A model generated the notes under the pieces. It worked only from the letters and a program-made list of their open reading frames with translations. It was not told the DNA's origin and did no database searches. From Spirochaetaceae bacterium (GTDB taxonomy: Bacteria > Spirochaetota > Spirochaetia > B11-G9), in the NCBI GenBank assembly GCA_030633365.1, contig DAOVSY010000167.1, forward strand, positions 1 to 6,587: DNA of 6,587 bases, in the 5' to 3' direction. Positions 1-6,096 of this stretch are shown piece by piece (the stretch's first letter is position 1; each line of letters begins with the position of its first letter). The translations under genes and the position numbers were made by a program.

Positions 1-453
1 AGAGTTTTTACAGTTATTAACACATATGGATGGTCTCAATTATATTTGTGGGTTACTCTAACAGAAATTTTTAATTCTACAAATGATAATTTAAACTATG
101 GTCTGGGTATACTGGTTCCGGATCTTGCAGCTCTTGGTAGTTATTACCTATGGGAAAAGGCTGGTTGGTCAGTACAACGAACAGGGATAATATCTGTAAG
201 TGGTTTAGGAGGATTGCTGACAGGAATATTTGCAAATATGATAATTGCGGAAGCAGGTAACTTCAACCCTCCCAGTACTATAACATCATCAATCATATTA
301 GGGAGCAGTTTAGCTGGAAAAATTATTGGAGTATATGCAACATCAAATATGGAGCCGGATTCGAAGGCAAAGAAATCATTGTTTGCTAATATAAACTTTG
401 CACCCCTTGTTAGCCAGAATGGTACAGGATTTATGATCAACCTTGGTTTTTGA
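1..453 (+). CDS. C-terminal fragment of an unrecognised glycine-rich hydrophobic protein
   Basis: The frame is open from the first base of the window to the TGA at 451-453, so this is the last 150 residues of a longer gene. The TTG at 46 is only an internal codon with no ribosome binding site. The visible part has alternating hydrophobic, Gly/Ser-rich stretches (around GLGGLLTGIFANMIIA and SSIILGSSLAGKIIGVYAT) that could be membrane-spanning or glycine-zipper segments. It ends in GTGFMINLGF, an alternating pattern with a terminal Phe like the last strand of many outer-membrane barrels. That suggests an envelope protein, but I do not recognise the family. Its last 17 bp overlap the convergent channel gene, and no terminator is visible before that gene. 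Confidence 0.75.
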   Translation, partial: RVFTVINTYGWSQLYLWVTLTEIFNSTNDNLNYGLGILVPDLAALGSYYLWEKAGWSVQRTGIISVSGLGGLLTGIFANMIIAEAGNFNPPSTITSSIILGSSLAGKIIGVYATSNMEPDSKAKKSLFANINFAPLVSQNGTGFMINLGF

Positions 454-2071
454 CATCAGTTAAAGATACAGTATCACTCCATGGTCCCGGTCCGGAAATA
501 TTTACAGCTCTTACTCTGTAATCCAGAATGGTTATTTTTTTCGGAATAATATCCTTGCATGATTCTTCAAGCAGATTTTTATCCAGAAACTTCCACTGAT
601 TGGAATTGGGTATTCGCCTTACTACTTCATAATGTCCAAAATCTTTTACTGCTTTCCATGAAAGGTTAAGCTGGGAACCTGTAGGACTTAAAATAAGTTC
701 TGTTATTTTATCCGGGGCAGAAAACTCTTTTTCTTCATTCTCCTTATTTTCATTTTCTTTTTTCATTTTAGCACTGTTTATTTCATCTCTCCGGGTTTCA
801 GCTAATTCTTTGATTGTTTCTGCAAATGAAGGATATCTGCCCAGGATTCTCTCAAAGGTCTCTTTATCAAGACTGTATAAATCACAGTACCCTTTTGCAA
901 TTATAGAAGCAGTTCGGGGCATACTTAAAAGAAGAGCTATTTCTCCAAAAAAATGACCATCAGAGAGTGTTGCGTAAACAGTACTACCGTCCGCAGATAC
1001 TACATCAACACTTCCTTTACTAATAAAAAACATATCAAACCCAAGTTCACCTGCAGTCACTATATAATCACCTGGAGTATATACAACAGGTTTAAGATTC
1101 ATAATTGTTTCTTTGATAAATTCATCAGAAGCACCTTCAAATATTGGAACCTTCTCTATAATATCTTTGTTAAGAAAAAGTGAAACCCAGGTTTTAAGGG
1201 ATGAAGGAAGTTCTGCAAGTACTGAAGATTCATCATACCCCCTCCTAGTCTGCCAAAGATAATCAAAATATGAATTAATCTTTTTACTAAGATCCTGAGG
1301 AATATCCCTGTAACGTAAAAAAGTATTAAGCTTCTCCATTTTTTCATTATGCTGGGACTTGGCTATATCTATGTTAGCAATGAGATTGGCAATATTTCCA
1401 ATAATCAGACCATACATACCGGCACCAATAAATTCTACAAAAATTACGAATATTATCTGCTTAGTACCACTAGGAAGAATATCTCCATATCCTATAGTTG
1501 TAAGAGTAGTTGTTGTCCAGTAAAAAGCCCTTACATATAAATCCAGAGGTTCCAGACTATTTGGATTTCCAGTCATCATTATCCAGGCGCAACCAATAGT
1601 ATGAGCAGCCATTAGAACCCAAAAAACAAGAAGAACAAGACGAAGAATAGCAGGATTTATTTTTTGCCCTCCAAGTCTTTGCAGGGTCTTTCTGACTCTT
1701 AACAGTTTAAGCAGACGGTTTAATCTTAAAACTTCCAGTACTTTTCCCAAACTTCCTATAATAAAAAAATTGCTTATTAAGCAGATAGGAATTGCAGAAA
1801 TTAAATCTATAATAAACCATGTTTTTATATACCTTAAGGCAATCTCTTTTCTATTTAAGACAAGTTTTCCCTTAACAGATCTGGCTGTATTAAAATTTAC
1901 AATAATATCGCCCAGAAAAACTGCTGTAGTTCCCCATGCAGAAATAGTGCAAAACTGATCACTAAAAATATCAAATATAATAATCAGAGGAATTGTAATT
2001 GCAGAGTAGATAGCAACCAGAAGAACCAGCGGATCCCATAATTGCCTGAATTTACTATCAGGAAAGAGCAT
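437..2071 (-). CDS. SthK-like cyclic-nucleotide-gated K+ channel with C-terminal FN3 domain
   Basis: This is an inner-membrane potassium channel opened by cyclic nucleotides. Six transmembrane segments are visible: S1 about 13-33, S2 42-62, S3 84-104, S4 113-130, S5 141-165 and S6 203-233. S4 carries a basic residue every third position (R116, R119, K122, R125, K128), as in a voltage sensor. The selectivity filter is TTIGYGD (191-197), which indicates K+ selectivity. A C-linker (about 234-305, with YFDYLWQTRRGY) leads to a cyclic-nucleotide-binding domain (about 308-425). Its phosphate cassette is FGEIALLLSMPRTAS, with E377 and R386 the expected ribose and phosphate contacts. From memory the core matches Spirochaeta thermophila SthK closely. 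An acidic/basic linker (about 432-452) and an FN3-like domain (about 453-541, LSWKAV, YEVVRR, YRVRAVN) extend beyond the usual end. The ATG follows the 59-aa gene by 5 nt. Its AGGGG (2083-2087) lies inside that gene, 11 nt before the start. Confidence 0.96.
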   Translation of the reverse strand: MLFPDSKFRQLWDPLVLLVAIYSAITIPLIIIFDIFSDQFCTISAWGTTAVFLGDIIVNFNTARSVKGKLVLNRKEIALRYIKTWFIIDLISAIPICLISNFFIIGSLGKVLEVLRLNRLLKLLRVRKTLQRLGGQKINPAILRLVLLVFWVLMAAHTIGCAWIMMTGNPNSLEPLDLYVRAFYWTTTTLTTIGYGDILPSGTKQIIFVIFVEFIGAGMYGLIIGNIANLIANIDIAKSQHNEKMEKLNTFLRYRDIPQDLSKKINSYFDYLWQTRRGYDESSVLAELPSSLKTWVSLFLNKDIIEKVPIFEGASDEFIKETIMNLKPVVYTPGDYIVTAGELGFDMFFISKGSVDVVSADGSTVYATLSDGHFFGEIALLLSMPRTASIIAKGYCDLYSLDKETFERILGRYPSFAETIKELAETRRDEINSAKMKKENENKENEEKEFSAPDKITELILSPTGSQLNLSWKAVKDFGHYEVVRRIPNSNQWKFLDKNLLEESCKDIIPKKITILDYRVRAVNISGPGPWSDTVSLTDVKNQG

Positions 2072-2076
2072 AAAAT

Positions 2077-2256
2077 TTAAATCCCCTGTGATTCCAGGAA
2101 TTTAAGAATTGCTTCATCATCAATATATTTAAGGTCTATGGCTATTTCACCAAACATCCGTTTATCACCATCATTTTGCATTTGTAAAACTTCATCTCTT
2201 TGTTCTGCTTTCATTGCTCCAATTCCTACAAGACCATCACCAATTCTTTCTGCCAT
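2077..2256 (-). CDS. 59-aa MshEN-like small protein upstream of the channel
   Basis: This small gene begins MAERIGDGLVGIGAMKAEQ and ends FLESQGI. It has a strong AGGAGG (2262-2267) 5 nt before its ATG and a good promoter behind it, so it is very probably translated. Residues 4-27 fit the 24-residue MshEN motif RLGxxLLxxGLLxxxxLxxxLxxQ: R4, G6, L9, V10, G13, M15, L24 and Q27 match, while A14 and R20 deviate. Residues 34-57 form a second copy (F35, G36, A39, I40, Y44, I45, I50, L54, Q57) in which Arg is replaced or shifted to R33 and the mid Gly is K43. MshEN domains are known as c-di-GMP sensors at the N-termini of secretion and pilus ATPases. Here the module stands alone. Binding is inferred, not shown. 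It ends 5 nt before the channel start, which suggests coupled translation. Confidence 0.88.
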   Translation of the reverse strand: MAERIGDGLVGIGAMKAEQRDEVLQMQNDGDKRMFGEIAIDLKYIDDEAILKFLESQGI

Positions 2257-2261
2257 AGGTC

Positions 2262-2267
2262 CCTCCT
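2262..2267 (-). promoter_or_regulatory. Strong Shine-Dalgarno of the 59-aa gene
   Basis: The minus strand reads AGGAGG with 5 nt to the ATG at 2256. It fixes the start of a gene that would otherwise be dismissed as too short. Confidence 0.85.
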
Positions 2268-2277
2268 ACTTATATAA

Positions 2278-2305
2278 ATTATATATATAATATATGGTTC
2301 TGCAA
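2278..2305 (-). promoter_or_regulatory. Sigma70-type promoter of the small protein-channel operon
   Basis: On the minus strand TTGCAG (2300-2305) and a perfect TATAAT (2278-2283) are 16 nt apart. The predicted start is near 2271, which leaves a 5' UTR of about 15 nt before the ATG at 2256. The surrounding sequence is an alternating TA tract, so a slightly shifted -10 is possible. Confidence 0.65.
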
Positions 2306-2315
2306 GAAAAATAAA

Positions 2316-2401
2316 TAAGCTTTTTGCGTTATGTCTCATTTTGAATTTTAAAAACAGCTCTAATTTAATAAAAGAGCCAATACCTGGCGCAAAATAGCTT
2401 A
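2316..2401. repeat. Long imperfect inverted repeat, possible MITE-like element
   Basis: The arms TAAGCTTTTTGCG (2316-2328) and CGCAAAATAGCTTA (2388-2401) are reverse complements apart from one bulged T (2395). The pairing can continue loosely inward (TTA 2329-2331 with TGG 2385-2387). An inner GCTCT/AGAGC hairpin (2357-2361/2373-2377) sits in the middle. The ends are TA dinucleotides, as in TA-target (IS630/mariner-type) miniature elements. No coding potential is seen. A folded RNA or DNA structure without transposon origin is equally possible. Confidence 0.5.
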
Positions 2402-2478
2402 GGCTGCATGTGCGGGCAGCAACGAAGTTGCGACCCGTATAATAACAAGCTGTTACATATAGACGACGCTAAAGCCTA
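2400..2478. repeat. Nested hairpin region upstream of znuC
   Basis: An outer pair TAGGCT (2400-2405)/AGCCTA (2473-2478) encloses two hairpins. The first (2409-2441) has stems CGGG/CCCG and GCAAC/GTTGC, separated by a CA/GA internal mismatch, with a GAA loop and wobble-containing TGTG/TATA at its base. The second (2443-2455) is TAACA-AGC-TGTTA. There is no T-run after either, so these are not ordinary terminators. They lie upstream of the predicted znuC start site, so they may act as DNA structure or belong to an unseen transcript. Confidence 0.55.
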
Positions 2479-2479
2479 C

Positions 2480-2508
2480 TTTACCAAAATATTACAAAGT
2501 ATTATTAT
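2480..2508 (+). promoter_or_regulatory. Predicted leaderless promoter of znuCBA
   Basis: TTTACC (2480-2485) and TATTAT (2503-2508) are 17 nt apart. Six pyrimidine-rich bases (CCTTTC) separate the -10 from the ATG at 2515, so transcription should begin at or within a few bases of the start codon. No Shine-Dalgarno precedes znuC, and no in-frame upstream start exists before the stop at 2470-2472, which supports a leaderless reading. The -35 is weak (4 of 6). Confidence 0.5.
2488..2506. promoter_or_regulatory. Candidate Fur/Zur-family operator
   Basis: AATATTACAAAGTATTATT is an inverted repeat with 8-bp arms, one mismatch and a 3-nt spacer. It overlaps the promoter spacer and the -10. Fur-family repressors (Fur, Zur, Mur, PerR) bind AT-rich dyads of about this size, and Zur commonly represses znu genes. 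The sequence does not match one published consensus exactly, so the regulator is inferred. Confidence 0.4.
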
Positions 2509-2514
2509 CCTTTC

Positions 2515-3249
2515 ATGAAAGAAGCAATTGAATTTAATGAAGTCAGCTTCAGTTTTGATACTGCTCCGGTACTTGAAAATGTAAGCTTTACTATTAATCA
2601 GGGTGATTTTATCTCTATACTGGGACCTAATGGTGGAGGGAAAACGACCCTGGCAAAACTTATGCTTGGATTATATGCTCCTAATTCAGGTAAAGTCCTT
2701 ATTCATGGGAAATCTCCTGTTCAAACCAGAGATATATTTGGATATGTCCCCCAATATTCTCTGTTTGATCCTAACTTTCCTGTATCTGTAATGGATGTTG
2801 TTCTAATGGGACGAATAAATAATTTTTCAATAAAATACTCAAAAAAAGATAAATTGCATGCAGAAAAAGCAATGGAGAATGTGGGCATAAATGACATAAG
2901 ATTGAAACCATATTCTGATTTATCAGGTGGACAGCGACAGAGGGTTTTGATAGCAAGAGCTCTGGCTACTGATCCGCAGATACTTCTTTTGGATGAACCT
3001 ACTGCAAATGTGGATGCAGCTGTTGAATATAAAATGTCTGCGATGTTAAGTAAATTACAAAAGACAATGACCATACTGCTAATTACCCATGATCTGGGAT
3101 TTGTATCTGAACTTGTCAACAAAGTAGTTTGTGTTAATAAAAAAGTTCATATTCATCCAACCAGCGGAATAACTGAAGAGCATATAAGAGAACTTTATAA
3201 TGACAATATGCGAATTGTACGACATGATATTAAGGAGGTACGTATATAA
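2515..3249 (+). CDS. znuC: Zinc/manganese ABC transporter ATPase
   Basis: This cytoplasmic ATPase powers metal import through ZnuB. Of 244 residues it shows Walker A GPNGGGKTT (37-45), Q-loop Q80, ABC signature LSGGQRQR (136-143), Walker B ILLLDEPT (156-163) and switch H192. Its C-terminus (VNKKVHIHPTSGITEEHIRELY and a final VRHD) is typical of the Mn/Zn subfamily (ZnuC, TroB, MntB). The ATG at 2515 gives the expected N-terminus, but there is no Shine-Dalgarno and the transcript is probably leaderless. Its TAA shares one base with the next start (TAATG), which indicates coupled translation. The choice between zinc and manganese cannot be made from the ATPase. Confidence 0.95.
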   Translation: MKEAIEFNEVSFSFDTAPVLENVSFTINQGDFISILGPNGGGKTTLAKLMLGLYAPNSGKVLIHGKSPVQTRDIFGYVPQYSLFDPNFPVSVMDVVLMGRINNFSIKYSKKDKLHAEKAMENVGINDIRLKPYSDLSGGQRQRVLIARALATDPQILLLDEPTANVDAAVEYKMSAMLSKLQKTMTILLITHDLGFVSELVNKVVCVNKKVHIHPTSGITEEHIRELYNDNMRIVRHDIKEVRI

Positions 3250-4088
3250 TGGGAGACTTTTTTTCTGCTCTCTTCAATCCTTCAATCCCATTTATTCGTT
3301 ATGCCCTCTTTGCAGGGCTTCTGTCCAGTGTTCCCTTTGGAATAATTGGAACATGGGTAACAATAAAACGGATTAGTTATCTGGCTGGTGCAATTGCACA
3401 TTCTGTTCTTGCGGGTATAGGTATGAGCCTTTATTTTGGTACAAAATATAAGCTCTCATGGCTTCATCCTCTTTTAGGTGCTCTTATATCTGCTGTTATT
3501 GCAGCATTTATAATTGGAATTGTAAGCATAAAGGCTAAAGAAAGGGAAGATACTGTCATCGGTGCAATCTGGGCAACAGGTATGTCTTTAGGGCTTCTCT
3601 TTATTGCAAAAACACCTGGCTACTTAAGTCCAATGACCTATCTATTTGGGAACATACTTATAATTTCCCAAACTGATCTTATTCTGCTTGTTGTTTTGGA
3701 TATTGTTGTAGTTATACTGGGTTTTTTATTCTACCACCAATTTCAGGCTATAAGCTTCGATGAAGAATTTGCCAGAATAAGGGGCGTAAAAACAAATTTA
3801 TTTTATTTTATTCTTTTACTTATGACTGCTGTTACAGTTGTACTTATGACAACTATAATTGGAATTGTTATGGTTATTGCCCTACTTACAATTCCTGCGG
3901 CTATTGCAGGTTTTTTTGCAAAAAAGATATGGCTCATTATGTTAATATCTGTAGGACTTACAGCGATATTTACCTCTTCCGGTCTTATGATCAGTTACAT
4001 AACAGATCTTCCTGCAGGATCCACAATAATTTTGATATCCGGAATAGTCTATTTAACATCAGTAGTTATTAAAAAGATTATTCTGTAG
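3249..4088 (+). CDS. znuB: Zinc/manganese ABC transporter permease
   Basis: This 279-residue inner-membrane permease of the ABC-3 family forms the metal channel. It has eight or nine hydrophobic segments (roughly 16-38, 44-63, 74-95, 103-121, 143-163, 184-205, 206-224, 227-249, 257-276). The conserved GTWVTIKRISYLAGAIAHS region (34-52) and the REDTVIGAIWATGMSLG loop (99-115), which faces the ATPase, are both present. A strong AAGGAGGT (3232-3239) inside the end of znuC serves the ATG at 3249. There is only one permease gene, as in Znu systems, whereas spirochaetal TroABCD has two. The last codons and the TAG lie in one arm of a long palindrome. Confidence 0.95.
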   Translation: MGDFFSALFNPSIPFIRYALFAGLLSSVPFGIIGTWVTIKRISYLAGAIAHSVLAGIGMSLYFGTKYKLSWLHPLLGALISAVIAAFIIGIVSIKAKEREDTVIGAIWATGMSLGLLFIAKTPGYLSPMTYLFGNILIISQTDLILLVVLDIVVVILGFLFYHQFQAISFDEEFARIRGVKTNLFYFILLLMTAVTVVLMTTIIGIVMVIALLTIPAAIAGFFAKKIWLIMLISVGLTAIFTSSGLMISYITDLPAGSTIILISGIVYLTSVVIKKIIL

Positions 4089-4118
4089 GGAACAGGCATG
4101 CCTGTTCCTTACAGGATA
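4079..4118. repeat. Near-perfect 40-bp palindrome across the znuB stop codon
   Basis: The two 20-nt arms pair throughout. The centre, GGAACAGGCATGCCTGTTCC (4089-4108), is perfect, and the flanks add ten more pairs with two G-U wobbles (4088/4109 and 4082/4115). As RNA it is an 18-bp stem with a CATG loop. There is no U-run afterwards, so it is not a standard terminator. It lies between znuB and znuA and may control mRNA stability, read-through or relative output. Confidence 0.85.
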
Positions 4119-4138
4119 TCGTATACAAGGAACACAAA

Positions 4139-5071
4139 ATGATTAAAACCAAACATATTTCCGCAACACAAATTCTAATTCTATTGTTGCTAATATTATC
4201 AATCACAATACCCCTTACCGGTTGTGCCCAGAAAAAAGGAGTAGAGACATTGCATGCTAGGTCTCTGCTTTCTGTATTTGTCAGCATAGAACCTCAAAAA
4301 TATTTTGTAGAAAGGATAGGAGGGGAATACATTGAAGTTGAAGTAATGGTAAAAGAGGGTCAAAATCCTGCAACTTACGAACCTACTCCAATGCAGATAG
4401 GCCGATTAGGGACTTCTTCTGCTTTTTTTTCAATAGGGGTTCCATTTGAAAAAGCATTTCTTAAACAAATTAGCAGTAATTTACCAAATTTAAATTTAGT
4501 TGATACATCAAAAGGAATTGAAAAACGGGAAATAACAGGGCATGATCATGATAAAGATTCTGGTTCAAGTGACCACAATATTAATGAACAGCTTGATCCG
4601 CATATATGGATGTCACCTCTCCTGGTTCAAAAACAAGCAGAAATAATTGTTGATACATTAATTAAACTTCAACCTGAAAATACTGATTATTTTACTGCAA
4701 ACTATAATCAGTTTAAAACGGATCTGAATGAAGTTCATTTAGAATTAAAAAAATCTCTGTCAAATATAAAAGGAAGCATATTGTTTGTTTATCACCCTTC
4801 TTTTGGATACTTTGCAGATCTTTATGGCTTGAAACAGATTGCTATTGAAGAAGCTGGGAAAGAACCCAGCCCCAGAATACTGGAAGCTATTATAAAAGAA
4901 ATTATATCAAATAATGTAAAAATTATTTTTGTACAACCTGAATTTCTAAGCAGCAGTATTAAGGTAATTACAGAAGCTACCGGTGCTGCAGTTATCTCTG
5001 TAAATCCTTTAAGTTATAATTATCTGGAAAATCTACGTTATATAGCAAGTACTTTGAAAAAGAATTTGTAA
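4139..5071 (+). CDS. znuA: Metal-binding lipoprotein of the Znu transporter
   Basis: This cluster A-I solute-binding protein captures zinc or manganese for ZnuBC. Residues 1-28 form a lipoprotein signal with lipobox PLTG-C29, so the mature protein is lipid-anchored on the periplasmic side. Of the family's metal ligands, H155 (DPHIW) and H219 (YHPSF) are present. The usual first His of PHxYEPTP is A78 (NPATYEPTP), and the late Asp of the DPL-type motif appears to be N289. E268 (VQPEF) is retained. A short His/Asp-rich loop, HDHDKDSGSSDH (135-146), lies where ZnuA proteins carry their His-rich loop. The AAGGA at 4127-4131 is 7 nt from the ATG. It is the last gene of the operon, 50 nt after znuB. 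Confidence 0.93.
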   Translation: MIKTKHISATQILILLLLILSITIPLTGCAQKKGVETLHARSLLSVFVSIEPQKYFVERIGGEYIEVEVMVKEGQNPATYEPTPMQIGRLGTSSAFFSIGVPFEKAFLKQISSNLPNLNLVDTSKGIEKREITGHDHDKDSGSSDHNINEQLDPHIWMSPLLVQKQAEIIVDTLIKLQPENTDYFTANYNQFKTDLNEVHLELKKSLSNIKGSILFVYHPSFGYFADLYGLKQIAIEEAGKEPSPRILEAIIKEIISNNVKIIFVQPEFLSSSIKVITEATGAAVISVNPLSYNYLENLRYIASTLKKNL

Positions 5072-5072
5072 A

Positions 5073-5100
5073 GCTGTAGGCTCCCCTAATAGCCTTCAGC
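5073..5100. terminator. Hairpin between convergent znuA and srkA
   Basis: GCTGTAGGCT (5073-5082) pairs with AGCCTTCAGC (5091-5100) with one T-T mismatch and an 8-nt loop. It fills the 29-nt gap between the two stop codons. The minus-strand side is followed by TTT and a T-rich stretch, so it better fits termination of srkA. The plus side lacks a U-run. Confidence 0.55.
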
Positions 5101-6090
5101 CTAAACACCTTCTTCCTTTATCTCTTCCAACTGTTTTTTTAGATCAAGAATTTCATTTTCCCAAAATTTATCTGTACCCCAGTCAGGGAAATTATTCCTA
5201 AATTGTAAATCATCAATCTGTCTTGCACACCATGCAAGAAAATAGATAATTCTCATAGCCCGCAGAGGTTCGACAAGCCGGGAAGTAGAATAGTCAAATG
5301 GTAGAAACTGTTCATACCCTTCTATAAGTAAATTAAGCTCTCTTCTGGATTCTGATAAATGTCCGGGAAGAAGTAACCAGAGATCCTGCATAGCCGGGCC
5401 TGTGGCCATATCATCAAAGTCAATTATCATAAGTGTATCATTGCCATCCTTCCCAGGACGGCTTAAAATATTACCAAGGTGACAATCTCCATGAATACGA
5501 TGCTTTTTGACACCTTCAAACAAAGGGATAATAAGATCCAGAATCTCATCTGTGACAGCTTTAAATTCTGCCTTTAATTTTCCGGTCATAAAATTTCCAG
5601 ATAAAAGTTCATCCAGATCCTGCCTGGTGGAAAAAGAGGGATCGAGTACAATTCTATGTTTAGCTATACCACTAATTCCTGAAGAATGGATTCTGCCAAT
5701 TAATGCACCCGCACGAAGATAATCTTCGTCACAATTCAACTCAAATAATCTTCCTGATTTTTTTGGAAATACTGAAAAATAGAAACCATTACTATTCCCA
5801 AGAGTATTTTCTTCGGAAAGTTTTGCAGGACATACTACAGGAATATCTTTGTCGTCACAGTCCTGCATAAAAACATGTTCTTCCTGTAAAGCCTCTTCTG
5901 TCCATCTGTCAGGGCGATAGAATTTTGCAACTAACCTGTCTCCATCATCAGTTTCAATTTCATAAACTCTGTTAATATAACTTGGAAAGGGCGTTAGAAG
6001 ACCAGTCAGGTTTGTATTTGTAGCTTTTTCCACTGCCGAGAGAACTATATCCGGTGTAAGTTCTGTAAATCCTGTTGTGCTGTTATTCAT
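5101..6090 (-). CDS. srkA: Stress response kinase A (YihE/RdoA), APH-fold Ser/Thr kinase
   Basis: This cytoplasmic kinase in E. coli is linked to the Cpx envelope stress response and protects against stress-induced death. At 329 residues it matches the usual 328. The N-terminus MNNS...LTPDIVLSAV and the following SYINRVYEIE and VAKFYRPDRWT (K56 the likely ATP lysine) match E. coli YihE. The catalytic loop is RIHGDCHLGNIL, with D202 as base and N207. The metal-binding motif is IDFDD (223-227), starting at D224. The C-terminal MRIIYFLAWCARQ and FPDWGTDKFWENE blocks are also family hallmarks. E. coli srkA is followed by dsbA, but here it stands alone. The start codon is preceded by CCCCCC and no Shine-Dalgarno, although the conserved MNNS start supports it. 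Confidence 0.96.
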   Translation of the reverse strand: MNNSTTGFTELTPDIVLSAVEKATNTNLTGLLTPFPSYINRVYEIETDDGDRLVAKFYRPDRWTEEALQEEHVFMQDCDDKDIPVVCPAKLSEENTLGNSNGFYFSVFPKKSGRLFELNCDEDYLRAGALIGRIHSSGISGIAKHRIVLDPSFSTRQDLDELLSGNFMTGKLKAEFKAVTDEILDLIIPLFEGVKKHRIHGDCHLGNILSRPGKDGNDTLMIIDFDDMATGPAMQDLWLLLPGHLSESRRELNLLIEGYEQFLPFDYSTSRLVEPLRAMRIIYFLAWCARQIDDLQFRNNFPDWGTDKFWENEILDLKKQLEEIKEEGV

Positions 6091-6096
6091 GGGGGG

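Noticed and set aside
46..453. A complete gene starting at the TTG at 46
   Set aside because: The frame is open to base 1, there is no ribosome binding site, and the sequence before 46 continues as plausible protein.
2357..2377. GCTCT/AGAGC hairpin as a terminator
   Set aside because: The stem is only 5 bp with an 11-nt loop and no T-run, and it lies between divergent genes. It was kept only as part of the larger inverted repeat.
2438..2443. TATAAT as the znuC -10
   Set aside because: The hexamer is perfect, but no acceptable -35 lies 15-19 nt upstream, and it falls in the base of a hairpin.
2316..2478. Integron attC site
   Set aside because: The hairpins and AAC...GTT triplets recall attC, but no RYYYAAC/GTTRRRY core pair is present at the ends and no integrase is in the window.
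2721..3122. 133-codon open frame on the minus strand
   Set aside because: It lies wholly inside znuC, antisense to its motifs, with no recognisable domain or ribosome binding site noted. It is a shadow frame.
4122..4127. Internal promoter for znuA (TATACA)
   Set aside because: No -35 is visible at the right distance, and znuA has normal operon spacing with its own Shine-Dalgarno.
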